Shown here: positions 34,085 through 45,190 of the stretch, in pieces | Layout: the number at the start of each line of letters is the position of its first letter | How positions within the stretch are numbered: position 1 is the stretch's first letter | Origin: Micrasema longulum | Taxonomy: Eukaryota > Arthropoda > Insecta > Trichoptera > Brachycentridae | Direction of reading: 5' to 3' | Assembly: GCA_022494885.1 (NCBI GenBank) | Contig: JAGVSM010000504.1 | Location: forward strand, 1-64,000 | DNA: 64,000 nt | Made by a program: the position numbers and the translations under genes | The notes under the pieces: generated by a model | What the model saw: only the letters and a program-made list of their open reading frames with translations | Told to the model about the DNA's origin: nothing | The model's database searches: none

Positions 34085-34460
34085 TAATATACGCTCCTGG
34101 GTATACAGATCTTTATCTCGATTTTCATTGCTTTTAAAGAGATTTGACGCGTTTCCATTAATAGGCATTGAATTTGACCACCTGTCCAAGTCCGAAGTGT
34201 GACGCGCCTTCCATCCGTCTTGGTCAGCCTCTCGTGAGCACTTAGTACTCTGTTCGCCGGAGTCTAGTACACCTAAACGATTTCATAAATACCTTCGCGC
34301 CTCTTTGTGATTCTTTCATCGTCATTTTTTAAGTTTCACATTTTTGCGTCGCGTGATTTGAATCGCTCATCAATACGAATACAATATACATCGTCTCTTT
34401 CGTTTTATTTTTCAACTTCTTCATATACTTCAGATACCGGCTGTAGAATTGTTCATTTAC
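34085..34460 (-). pseudogene. RTE-like retrotransposon ORF fragment (linker between EN and RT)
   Basis: A single minus frame, broken by four stops, reads VSEVYEEVEK, NERDDVYCIRIDERFKSRDA, NLKNDDERITKRREGIYEIV, NRVLSAHERLTKTDGRRVTL. The KLKNxxxxITKRxxEIxxIVxxxY pattern is the segment that precedes the palm domain in RTE-type elements. The endonuclease and RT cores are not present. CG-rich codons set it off from its AT-rich surroundings. Assignment rests on a pattern remembered from the family. Confidence 0.5.
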
Positions 34461-35429
34461 AAATATGTTAATGAAAACTGGGCATTGTTGTACACCTACG
34501 TAGGTAGCGTGTTTGATGTTTATTATTGCTTCTTAGTCTATTATGCCTGACTCGCTTATTAAATCACAACTACTAGATAATTTGCATTATTATTGAACGA
34601 AACGTTGCGAGAAATCCATTCATTAGGAATTCTAGGTGTATCGATTTGCATAAAACAATAAATATATATTTTCGATAGCATAAAATTACGATGCCGTTTT
34701 TTCGAGTTCAGTGGCTAAATGGATGCGTCTGGACTTTAATTACAATTTCCACTTAAGAAAACTTTATTACACGCCTAAATATAATTTTCAATGCCGACGT
34801 ATATTAATTACTCTGTAAAACACCAACAAATTCATAAAAAAATATTAAAAGTATTTTTGCGATACTTAAAATTTAATATCATGACATCACAACTAAATTA
34901 ATGGTGCATTATTATAAAAATATCAAACAACGGATGAATCATGAAATTCTAAAAGATAAATAAAATTCGTTCTACACTGCACCCTTACTTGATTGGATTT
35001 GACGTTTATTTGTCATATCATGAACTTATTTTGAGGCCTATGTTAATATTGCGTGGTTTTAAGAAATAAATTTTTTGTACGCACGTTATTAAAAAAAAAA
35101 TGGGTGTTTTTAATTCAATAATTAAAGAAAATCAAAGACGTAAAATATTTTATTTAAATCGTTGTGGGATTGGAGAAAAATATAATTGCAATGAATATCT
35201 CTTCTATTCACTAGATCCAAGGTCATGCTTCTACCAAAACGTATCACGCTCAAGCCATATTAACAACGTGATGTCAAAATTAATCTTGTGGATTGCGTGA
35301 TTTAGATGTGAAATTTGTCATCTGCTCCAAATTAATAAGTTAATTTCTCACTGACAATGAAACAGCCGTCACGACTTATCGAAGCATTTGTTTAGAATAT
35401 GGAGCCGTAATTACAGTTCGTGTATGCTC
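34461..35429. other. AT-rich DNA, nothing recognised
   Basis: The plus frame at 35100-35300 follows an A run and has no signature. Confidence 0.5.
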
Positions 35430-35510
35430 TAGAATGCGCGGCTTCCGGAAGTTGAGCGCGGCTTCCCGCCTGACCGGAAGTACCTCCGCACGCGGGAATG
35501 GGTGCCTTTC
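35430..35510. promoter_or_regulatory. GC-rich segment with two CCGGAAGT (ETS-type) sites
   Basis: CCGGAAGT occurs at 35445-35452 and 35474-35481, 29 bp apart, in the same orientation. GCGCGGCTTCC is duplicated at 35436-35446 and 35456-35466. CpG-rich in an AT-rich area. CCGGAAGT is the consensus of ETS/GABP transcription factors and is common in housekeeping promoters. No transcript start or exon could be linked to it. Confidence 0.4.
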
Positions 35511-38199
35511 AATGCAGTTTCCATTCATATACATAATCTACTGTACAAAGGCCTCGATTATTATATTACATTATTATATCTTTATACTGCATTGAAAATC
35601 CACGCTCATTGATACACATAATTTCTTGAGTATTTTATGAAGTGAGGTCTTCTGGTATCCGCGGAAAGAAAAGTTTTAAAAATTAACGTATCCTTTTGTA
35701 CGAAATTGATAAAAGACGATTGATAAATGTACATTTTCTCGTGAACTTGCATCTCGGTTTTTGCTGTGTCGTTTTACACATAAAAATATTTTCTAACCAG
35801 GTGAAATACCTAATAGGTTTTGCTACAATTATACTTTTTTGTAGAGATATGCATAGTAATTGATAAGAAATAATAGTTTTAAATTCAATCTTGATAGTAT
35901 TATAGTAAATAACAACAAAGTTAATAAGGGTCTACTGATGCAGTATGTATAAACTAATCCGAAATATGGGGATAGTTTAAATTAATGATTGAATTGCCGA
36001 AGAGCTTCTTGTAAGAAATAAACCTTCGTAATATTTTTACTATGCAAATACACAACAAATATGACGATATTATACAATTACTAGAATAGCGATATGTGGG
36101 TTCCAGTTATTTTACAAAATTATTAAGTGGGTCAACTAAACCTGGCCTTCCCTAGAATTTTTTTTGTTAGTATTTTCATAATTTTCTCATGGTTTTTGTA
36201 CCATAAAACTAAAATATTCCTCATTTCCAGTAAAAAACAAAAAGTCATAGTTTATACACGTTTACTAAGTTGATCGCTAATCCGAAAATGTAAGGACAAA
36301 TATTTGCATTACTGATCTGTTTTACCAATCCTTAATACTGTGTCAATTTAGCCTTGATTTCTCCTAACGATTTTTCGTTGAATTTAAGATTTTTTTACAA
36401 ACGTTTTCTCATAGCGAAACTTTTGTGCAGCTTAATTCAAAGCGTTAATTTATAGAATCTGCCTTTGATCAAGTTTATGCAGCATCTAGCTTGATCTATG
36501 AGCGGGTGTCGCTATTACCCGATGTTGCCATAATTCGGCTTGCCATATTATTTAAATCATTCATTTGAATAAATCTAGCGTTTATTTCTGCGACTTGTTT
36601 AAAGTTCATATCTATTGTCGTGTCGATGTTTCAATTTCATCTCGTGAACTCCACACAAATGGTTGCCGCGTATAGATGCATAATAAATTTATTTCAGCCT
36701 CGCTTTATGCGTCCATTGTCTAGTTTAGCTTTCCACGCAGATCTGATTCATATGCAGCGTAATAATAATTATTATCGTCAAACCGTTTTGTTTCCGCTGC
36801 ATTCACAACCAGATGCTCGCGATCAGATATGTATTGAGGCTTAGAATTCCAAATGCTCAGTTTCCTTTTGACCGCCTTAGTAAATCGCACCCCCCAGAAG
36901 AAGAATGCTTTATGCCTAAATCGGTCATTTTTCAGGATAGTAAAAACCTTTTTTTTAAATGTATTCATACTAAAAAAAAATCGGTATGTATCACGTAGTA
37001 ATATAAATTGGCTCGACAATTCTCGTAGATAATATCTCTATCGGTGCGTAGATTTTCACGGTCACTGTTATCAATATGTATGATCCTGTGCAAGATGGAT
37101 TCGTTTACACAGTTTACCTAAACATGACTCCTGCAATGGTAGCCGAAACGCCGAATCCAACTTACCCAAGAAAAATACATATAAGCAATATATCTGTATT
37201 TGTTTTTCGTGTACTTACTCGTATTACATTTTAATACGTTAATTTAATTATTTTTTTTGTTTTGCCTACGTTTGAACATAAACTTATATTGCTTGTCCAT
37301 AACGATTTTGACGTACTCAGAATATCGGTGTGAGTTAGTTTATTTATTTATTGAATCATTAATGTTCGTCAAAACGTTTTTGGACTTGTTTTGTAAGAAT
37401 GTGGCAATTTTGACCTGAAATAGGGCACACATAAACATATTCTTACGCATGCTCTAATAATAACAATGAACATTTATATTTAATTTATAAGTTGTTTAAC
37501 TCATATTATTTAACATTATGTTATAATTTTGGTATTTTTTTATTTTCATAAATGTTTTTTCCCATATCATTATCTGTTTTACTGCCTTACATAAAATTGA
37601 AATTCGTAACTTTGCCTTTTTTCTGAATGGGATTCTGATTTTTTAACCTCTTCTCTGTTTTTCTTTATCGGATATTTGTATGGGTCTCATACCCCCAGAA
37701 TACATTCCCGGGCTCAGCCGAGACTGTTACCAACTGAAATTACGATTGTTTTTCAAAATATTGCATGACGAGGTACTTTTTATTATGTGATGGATGGCAA
37801 GCATTGTTTGTTTAGTTTTGCATATTTATGAGGATCTGTCGACAGTTATCTATGGATGTATTCATAAACATGTAGGTACATGACTACATTTATGATTTTG
37901 GTGACACTGATTTATATAACGGTTCTTGTAACTGTTAAAACAAAGCATTTCGATTACACCTTGAACAAATTATTACAGAATATTTTTTTTTGACAGTAAA
38001 TATCTAAAAAGTTAAAATGTTTAAGTTAAAAATAAAAAGTTATCGTTAGCATAATCTATTCAAGCTGTGAAAGGAATCGGTTATTTTTAGAAAACCCTTA
38101 AAAAATGTTTTCAGATTGACGGTAAAATATTTTCCAGTAAAAAATAACCTGCTTACCTTTTATTTATTTACGGCGCCAACGCTATTTACTGCAATATTT
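35511..38199. other. AT-rich DNA, no gene recognised
   Basis: No repeat family assigned. Open frames at 36620-37019 overlap on both strands and show no signature. 37100-37165 contains GGTAGCCGAAACGCCGAATC, reminiscent of retroelement-terminal motifs but without the paired boxes. Confidence 0.4.
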
Positions 38200-38645
38200 G
38201 AACATCCCTAACTTCATCGGGAATTACACTGGTTTCGTTTTCCACAGAGGGTGGAATACAAACTCTGTTGGCATGTGTATAAGTCATTGAACAACTCTGC
38301 TCCGGAATATCTAAGAGAACTATGCATTTCAGATTGAACTAGCTGACGATGAAAACATGAACCAGCTACATATACGGCAAGAGAAAAAGTTATTATGCCT
38401 CTGCGCGACCAGCACACTAAATTCGATGAACGTACATTTGCGGTCGCAGGCCCTATGGCATTGAATGCTCTCGGAATGTGCGGAACTGTGAGAGTAACGT
38501 GACGTTTTGGAAAAAACTTAAAACCCACTTTTTCTCTAAATCATTTGAATAAATCACTTGTAATGTGATTACTTTGTAAAGCACCTCTGAGGTGATTACG
38601 AAAGTGGCGCTGTATAAGTTATCCATAATAATAATAATTCAAAAA
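38200..38645 (+). pseudogene. L2/CR1-like retrotransposon 3' end, copy 3
   Basis: On the plus strand, RELHWFRFPQRVEYKLCWHV, then YKSLNNSAPEYLRELCISD, FAVAGPMALNAL and FGKNLKPTFSLNHLNK. It is close to copy 1 at 28.4 kb but broken by stops and a deletion in the AWNxLP segment. The 3' UTR GTAAAGCACCTCTGAGGTGA...GTGGCGCTGTATAAGTTATC ends in (ATA)n at 38624-38636. The minus-strand frame at 38214-38528 is a shadow. Confidence 0.85.
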
Positions 38646-38684
38646 ATGTGTTATAACAATTTTTCGTATATTTTTCTTATTCTG

Positions 38685-39120
38685 GTGCCTTGTCAGATCT
38701 CCCGACGTTGGCGATCACTGCAACGAAAGCGTTTCTATCTAGCGCTACTCCTGTATTCCGCAGCCAGGACAATTGCTTATTGATGTACTCGCCATAGCGA
38801 TTCCAGGAAAGGATGACCAGAGTGGTTACTCTGATGAATTTTTCTGTCGGGGTTACCTTCCCTTAGCTGGTTGGTCCCGGTTCGGAGGCGCCAGAAATTC
38901 GTCTTTCACCCTCTCGCTTTCTGCTGTGATCGCACCGTTACGAGTGTCTTCCCGTTGCCCACGGTTCGCGACGTGGACGCTAAGGAGTTGGACTAATCAG
39001 ATGTGTTGCCGGTGGCATACAACTGGGCGTTCGCAGCATTTTATAGAATCACACCCTCCAGCAAGATGTGACTCACTGCGACCCTACTCACAGTCCGAAT
39101 TAGTATATAGACGTAGTTGA
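38685..39120 (-). pseudogene. GC-rich retroelement-like fragment
   Basis: The minus frame ends YINKQLSWLRNTGVALDRNA, then FVAVIANVGRSDKAP. A related ending, AQDREIFATVITNVERTSRC, lies on the minus strand at 57.5 kb, so this is a repeated protein tail (DRxxFxxVIxNV). The GC-rich upstream part (38820-39120) has an open frame on the plus strand, but base use and the tail motif favour the minus strand. Element class not determined. Confidence 0.4.
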
Positions 39121-40429
39121 ACCGTAACACAGAAGTGATAAAATGAAAAATTAAATTAATTGATAAAATTCCTTAGAGCGTGTCATTATTATAATGTTGT
39201 TCTCTCCGGTCCCGCAGACATTTTTCATCTCTCTTATATGAAATATAGAAGATTTCTTATGGACAGCACACCCGCTTAATTATACGATGTCAGTAATTAT
39301 GTGTGTACTCGTATGTTCATTATTATATTTTGTACATTATTTTTATACAGATTTTGTTCTTTTCTTATTCTTTAAATTTAAATTCATATTGTTTTTATTT
39401 ACTTTATTTTTATTACTGTATATAAATATATGTATTTTAATTTTATTTGCAACTTCTAAGTGCCTAACATTTCTTAATTGTTGAATTGCTTTTATTTTGA
39501 TACATCTAATGTACTTAATCAATAGCTCACACCACTGTGGAAAATTTATATTGACTGTTTCCACTATTTTCGTTTATATATATACTTATTTTCTGTATAT
39601 AATATATTTAAACATTTTCGTTTTTTTCCCAAATAAAAATAAATAAAAGAGGGTTTCATGTTTGAAGAGAAAATTATAGGGCGTGAGCATTTTGACTCCA
39701 GCCTTCGGTCAGAAGAAATTTATGAGAACTTTATTTTGATTGCGTGTAATAACTTTATGTTTTCCAATAAAAAAATAAAAAATAAAGCGGTTTAAAAATA
39801 TTAGCTTCTTAGGTCTTGTGTGTGGCGTATTTTTATTTGATTAATTTTGTTTGCCGATGAAATTAATGAGCAAACATGAAAATATATCCATCGCATAAGA
39901 TAAGTCTAATCCTCGCCAAGTTGAAATATTCAGTTTCATCATTTTGCATGCTACCTGTAATGGCTAAACGTGATTCGTATGCGAGACATTCTTCATATTA
40001 TTTCATTGTCTCAAACACTCTGACGTATTACCTAACGGGTATGAATATAGAAGGATTTATGATGAGTAGGTAGTTTACGTGTGTAATTTGGTTACTTGTG
40101 CGCTGTACCTATCATTTAGAAGTCACTGACTTACGTCACTTACTTCTAAAACAAATGGGTGGGCAAAATGCCAGAACTCGAGAACAAATACTCAACCACA
40201 CCCAGTACTAACAACTACATGGAATTTATTAATCATAAAAATTTATTAATCATAAATACACTCCGGTTGCTTATCTACTAAGAATTATTTTACAATAGGT
40301 ACTAGTTCGGATTGTATCTAGCTAAGCCACGATATTTATAATAATTTGTAAGACGTGAAAATTGGTTAAGACATGTAGGTACCCATTATTTACGACGACA
40401 TGTCTAATGATTTTGTCTTCTCTTTTCAG
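39121..40429. other. AT-rich DNA, likely intronic
   Basis: Open frames at 39287-39564 and 39876-40073 are AT-driven and lack signatures. The end of this stretch has a branch-like CTAAT (~40405) and the pyrimidine-rich tract leading into the exon at 40430. Confidence 0.45.
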
Positions 40430-40510
40430 GCTAGCCGAAAGGTTTCAAATTGTGGATATTTGTTTGTTGCTCCTGGATGGGATTTTTCTAATCCGCTGAA
40501 CAGAACAAAG
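40430..40510 (+). CDS. Candidate 81-bp internal exon
   Basis: Preceded by TTTTGTCTTCTCTTTTCAG with a CTAAT-type branch site ~20 nt upstream, and followed by GTGAGTC: excellent splice signals on both sides. Length 81 = 27 codons. Only frame 0 is fully open: [20 protein letters not shown], then NPLNRTK. The frame needed to join directly to the exon at 42160 has a TGA near the 3' end, so the two are not consecutive coding exons in that frame. It may be a UTR exon or lie in another transcript. No domain recognised. Confidence 0.5.
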
Positions 40511-40559
40511 GTGAGTCAAACATTTATTTTATTTTCAAATACTTATACATAAATTTACA

Positions 40560-40625
40560 GCTTAATTTGACCAACGAGCGCTTCCGCCTCAGTAGGCATC
40601 ATCGGGACTGGTAAATCCTTTACAA
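40560..40625 (-). repeat. Solo pseudo-LTR-like end with decayed hammerhead-like fold
   Basis: Minus strand: CCGATGA (40599-40605 listed strand), one unpaired base, GCCT-ACTG-AGGC stem, then GGAAG and CGCTCG, followed by TTGGTCAAATTAA. This is the arrangement of the 19974 motif with two core changes (U4C, A13G). TTTACCA before it can pair with TGGTCAAA after it as stem I. Same family as the arms at 21762-21993. Confidence 0.45.
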
Positions 40626-40679
40626 CATTTTAAACATATGTTATATTTTTTACGTTAAGTTTTTAAGTTTAAGTTTAAG

Positions 40680-40930
40680 TTTTTGGAAGATAATTACACC
40701 AGGAAAGTATTTTTAGGAAAGAGAACAAAATATCGTGGGGTAATTACTATTATCCAACTGGGTAACTTCACAATCGAAAATTTGACATTCAGTAGCCAGG
40801 CTCTTTACAGAACAGGGCTTGGAGGGCAAGAACTATTCACGGGGACCCGTCAAGATAGATCTTCACAGGTCGGAGTGACGTCAGGAGCTTGCATAGCACT
40901 GACCCCCACCGCTAAGAATAAAAATAACTT
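40680..40930. repeat. GC-rich retroelement-UTR-like segment
   Basis: On the minus strand GTCAGTGCTATGCAAGCTCC, TGACGTCACTCCGACCTGTG and TTGACGGGTCCCCGTGAATA resemble 3' UTR sequence I associate with insect RTE elements (from memory, unverified). The plus frame at 40683-41003 is uninterrupted but has no family signature. Confidence 0.3.
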
Positions 40931-41126
40931 CAAAATCTGTTTTTTTTTTAGTTTCCCACTAAAAACACATTTTTGTATCTTCTTCTATGAATGCTTCGAA
41001 TAGATAAGTCGTGATTCATTCAAATCATATTATGTTGGTTTGAATGCATGATTTTTTATATTTGTTAAGATTCATGTCTTCATTACTTTTAAACATTAGA
41101 AAATATTAACATAATATAACCACAGA

Positions 41127-41260
41127 GATGAAGAACGAGAAGGTAATATAGAAATCTAGGCATCTACAAGGCTTATGACCTGCCATTGGCTGGTATAAGT
41201 TGCCTTTTTCCACACTGTGTATCATTCACCATTCTGCCCATATTTATTTTATCAGAAGAT
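41127..41260 (-). repeat. R-A copy, inverted
   Basis: GGTAATATAGAAATCTAGGC, then TACAAGGCTTATGACCTGCC, ATTGGCTGG and CACACTGTGTATCATTCACC: the reverse complement of the last ~130 bp of the copies at 26.5 and 45.1 kb. Confidence 0.65.
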
Positions 41261-41682
41261 ATGTAGAAGAGTGTTATTATATCGCGGGGTACTACTAAAT
41301 TACCACGCGATATAATATCAAATAGTTTGCAAAACGGTTCGTTTTCATGTTAGGATATATTATTATTGGGCTAAAAATGGGTTAAAACAAGATATATTGG
41401 TTGAAAGGTGTGGAAATAATTCATGGAGAATACAGCAAAGTTGCAATAAAACTTTTGACAATTATGTTAGCAATACCAAAAGGAAAACGTTCTTTGGTCA
41501 AATAAAATTAAATAATTTTACTGAAGCATGAATTGTTATTGATATTTACATATACCTACCAAAATCATTAACTATAGAGATTCATCAAGAAATATCGACG
41601 AAATACACGATTTATTAAAGGTATTTTGTTTCATGCAAGCTTAGTTTAAAAGTTTCCACACTTTACGCACTATTTTACAATT

Positions 41683-41817
41683 GCGCAAGTTATGCTTATT
41701 GAGGACTATTACAGAGACGGCAATAACTGCATCCGAAAAGATTTTAATCTCAATACTAAGCAAAGAAGAAATCCTCAAAATATCGTTAATTCAATTCATA
41801 AAAAATCTTTGAAATAA
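41683..41817 (+). pseudogene. Fragment resembling the DUF4817 helix-turn-helix
   Basis: One plus frame reads AQVMLIEDYYRDGNNCIRKD, then FNLNTKQRRNPQNIVNSIHK, then a stop. The spacing Y..G.N.....F.......R..P......... H resembles the DUF4817 N-terminal DNA-binding segment of insect transposable-element proteins, often near mariner-like transposases. Only ~44 codons survive. No catalytic DDE region follows. Confidence 0.4.
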
Positions 41818-42159
41818 GATATTTTTCTGTCTATCTAATAAAAGCAGTCTTTTTTACAACGTCTCCTCCTTCTAGTAATTTAACCTAATTTGAGGTTTGT
41901 AAAAATGTATTTTAATAGCAATATATCCGCCATTATAAGTAATGTTCAATACGTACATAAATGAACCTAATATAAAATTAATTAAAAACGTGATTATTCG
42001 ATGTAGCTATGATTGTTTCTATTTGTGGGATATAAATTTAATAGGCCCGCATACCAATTTTTGATTTTGATTAGTGACGGCTCGGAAAGCGAAACTCCAT
42101 CCATCGATATGTAACTTTCATTTTTTTCTATTACCACTATCATTTCAAACGTGATACAG

Positions 42160-42349
42160 ATCGACTAACGAATGTGAAATTGGCCTCGCCATTTACTTGG
42201 CACTGTCAAATAAGTTCGAGAACCTACGGTTGAGCGGTTTGATTGTTAGTAGGCCAGCTCTTCTAGAAGCCATCGGACGCGAAAGTAAATTAGTGGCATC
42301 AGAAGAAATAGAACGTGAATGTAACAATAAGATGAACGATCGTTATTGA
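42160..42349 (+). CDS. Candidate terminal exon of an unidentified gene
   Basis: Preceded by a pyrimidine-rich tract (TTTCATTTTTTTCTATTACC) and GTGATACAG. After one base completing a split codon the frame is open for 62 codons to TGA: STNECEIGLAIYLALSNKFE, then NLRLSGLIVSRPALLEAIGR, then a charged end (SEEIERECNNKMNDRY). GC content and codon use stand out from the AT-rich flanks. No hydrophobic segment. No family recognised. Upstream exon unknown: the exon at 40430 would need an intervening exon or a different frame. Confidence 0.5.
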
Positions 42350-44479
42350 CTTTACATAGATGTTAGAACAATTTAGGATGCCGGTAGGCATTGGTGGACG
42401 TCACAATGGCCGAACCTGAAACTGCTGATTGTAATCTCAATGGAATATCACTGCAAAACGATGATGGATTATGAGAATGAGAATAACTTAACAAAACTCT
42501 ATAACAGAATCTTTTTGTTTTGAGTGCTCGATATCTCGAAGAGTAAAAGTTTTATTCAACAATAATCATGTTTCCCACAGATTTCTTTTCTGTGTTTTTT
42601 ACTTATACGTTTATCTGGTTTATCATTTCCAATACACTTAAAATTTATTGATATTGAAGTTTGAGGCGAGTACATTTGGATTTTTTTCTGATATAACATT
42701 AAGATTTGTCATTACAAGTGAAAACTTTTAGGTCGGATCCAATCTTTCATGCGTGTGCCATAAAAATAAACGATTGTGGTGTACGAGTATAATGGCAGTT
42801 AAAATCGAGTGAGCTACCATTATTACTTGCTTTCGTTTTTATGTGGAGTTATTTTCATCTATTTTGTGTTCTGGATTTAGAAGAATTGTATTTATGTGGT
42901 TCGACAACCAACATGCTAGAATAATTAGACGCTCAGTAAAGAAGTCTCACGGTCTTATTTACTGCTGTGGTATGGTAAAATGCACAAGATACGCAATTAT
43001 ATTCATATTTACCACGCGATAAACTTGTTTTTTTTTCATAAATATAATTGATACGCGTCCAGTAAAAACTACATAAACTAATATTTTTTTCGGTATGTAT
43101 TCATAAATAACGAATACAGACGCTCACAAAAACACTTTGAAATGATCTTCTAATGCTTTTCCTGGAATGTTTTATACTAAAACTGTTTTTGTTTTGATAT
43201 CTGTAAATTTGAGCTAACTTTTGTCGTTTCATTCATGAAATTAAACCAATTCACCCATGCACTACCGAGAATTCATTGGCGTTGCTGTAGGTCATAAAAG
43301 GTTAATTGATTTCCTTTTTACAGTTTTTTTATGAAATAATCCAAACAATTGTTTAATATCATCTGACCGTGAAATTCCATGTATCATTTATGTTAAACTC
43401 ATCTGCGCTTTTTGCGTGCATTAAGTTGAACATGTTATTGAGCGCATGGGTTATTGGTACTGGCAATGTTTATCTTGAATTGGTTGCAGCTCACGTATCT
43501 CGTCGTTTTTCAATTATTTCCCAATGATCTTGAAAACGTACATTCGTTATATTAGAAGTAGCGATTCCCTCCTAAACCAGTTCAGACCGATATTACCTCT
43601 GTTAGTACACATTCCTCCCAATAGGTTGGTAGGATTCGTTGACCCTTCTCCAGGAAGTAAACTATAGAAGAAAAACAACATATTGCCTCTTATCGAATTC
43701 GTGTTTATCATTTTGATGTATTTATTAGGACGCTTTAGTTTATTACATTCCATACACAATAAACTTGATATGCTAAACAATTTATTAGAAGACTATGTCA
43801 CCATATTGCAAGAGTGCTTCGAATTTCTCAGCTTAAAATGTGTTCCACAAAATGCGCTCATAACACGTTTCATATATCATATTTATGATATTACATTTTT
43901 ATCCAAACATAAAATACATTTAACTGTTGTAGCTGAAATTTTTTTAACGTTTAATTTACTTATTAAAAATCCTTTTCTAGACGTCTGACGTTAATTGACA
44001 AAAATGCATAAATTCAAATGTAAAAAAATGAACTCCTGAAAAACCTCTTTCACGACTTTTATTTGTAAGCATAGATTTTTATCAAGAAGATTTGTAAAAT
44101 TTAAAATGAAATCTACCTACAAATTATGTAAGTATGAAATTACGTAATTATAAATTACGATAAAATGCGGAGAGCGGTATTGCGAAGGAGGGTATTTTAT
44201 AAAATAAAGGACCGTCTGTCTCTTCCTGGTCTCTTCTTGTCATTGAATTTTATAATTTTGAAACATATTCGACTTACTTGTTATTTTTTGTTACATACAT
44301 CTACTTGACATCAACAAAACTATTATTATTTAAGTACCTGGGCTTGTGTAACTTTATATGAGGACCTTCAGTTTACTTAATCTTCACATTTGTTCGAAAA
44401 TGCCCCAATAAGGCGAAACAATTGTTCTATTTTCCGTTTAAAAAAACAAATAAGTAGACTTATCAGTGTGTTTTTCTTC
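42350..44479. other. 3' flank and AT-rich DNA
   Basis: Just after the stop a second protein-like stretch (VDVTMAEPETADCNLNGISL, ~42400-42470) appears in another frame. It might be an alternative exon end or chance. The open frames at 43547-43988 overlap on both strands and have no signature. Nothing else recognised. Confidence 0.35.
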
Positions 44480-44690
44480 AAAGGATTAACCCGCTAAGCC
44501 TCTATTTAAAGGCCTGTAAGCTAGTGGAAAAGAGGAGATATGGAAGAAGGTTATGAAAAACACTCCACAAAACTCCGACCAATTGAGAAAAAAATCTTTC
44601 TTGAATTTTTTTCTCGCAACTAGCGGAAATCGAACCCGCGACGCCAGTTTCACAGTTAGCCGTTTAACCCACTGCGCCACGGCGCCTGTC
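44480..44690 (-). repeat. SINE-3, tRNA-derived, near full length
   Basis: The minus strand begins GGCGCCGTGGCGCAGTGGGT (A box TGGCGCAGTGG), has an anticodon-arm-like middle, and a T arm GCGGG-TTCGATT-TCCGC that pairs perfectly allowing one G-U. It lacks the 3' acceptor strand, so it is not a tRNA gene. The body runs to GGCTTAGCGGGTTAATCC. The minus-strand open frame across it is incidental. Confidence 0.8.
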
Positions 44691-44763
44691 TGTTTGATTT
44701 TGGTGCTTAAATTATTATATGGAGTTCTTCAAAATAAATGCACACTTAATAAATAAATAAAAC

Positions 44764-45190
44764 GAAACACATTGGTATTTATTGCAACAGAGAGGAAAAA
44801 CATTTTTAAGAAGGGAATGTGGAAGCCAAGCAATGGAGAAGAATTCAGTCTTGTCAACACATATTTGGACATACTCAAACTATTGTTGATCGGTATTAGA
44901 AAAAGTATAAAAACAGAAAAGTATTTCTGGGCGCTGGCGTTGCGTTGAAATAATTCAGCCGAATGAATATCACCCTATCGATAAAGCTTTCTGCTCTTTT
45001 ATTTCAGAAAAATCAAGCGTAGGAATAGTTTAACTGTGGATTTTCAAACATACGCAGAATAGTGAATGTTACACAGTGTGTAAACACTGGTGGAGTGGCC
45101 ATTTAAACTAGCCAATGATAGTTAGACCTAGACTTCCATATTCCCTTTACAAAAATGATTTTCCTCTATGGTTTAATGAATATCAATTTT
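44764..45190 (+). mobile_element. R-A, complete-looking copy with inverted ends
   Basis: Left end ATTGGTATTTATTGCAACAG...GAGGAAAAACATTTTTAAGA; right end, inverted, ATTGATATTCATTAAACCAT...GAGGAAAATCATTTTTGTAA. The ~55-bp termini are clearly inverted copies, so R-A behaves as a foldback/MITE-like element of ~425 bp. The interior shares GAAATAATTCAGCC and GTGAATGTTACACAGTGTGT with the 26-kb copy. Confidence 0.65.

Noticed and set aside
37110..37165. Hammerhead-like motif (AGCCGAAACGCC)
   Set aside because: Has a GAAAC but no CUGANGA-type box and no adequate stem II.
38214..38528. 104-codon minus-strand open frame
   Set aside because: Antisense shadow of the plus-strand L2/CR1-like copy; motifs read only on the plus strand.
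44486..44680. 64-codon minus-strand frame as a gene
   Set aside because: It runs through the SINE-3 head and body, and the amino acid sequence reflects the tRNA-like part.
44618..44690. Functional tRNA gene on the minus strand
   Set aside because: A box, B box and T arm are good, but the 3' acceptor strand complementary to GGCGCCG is missing and the sequence continues into a SINE body.
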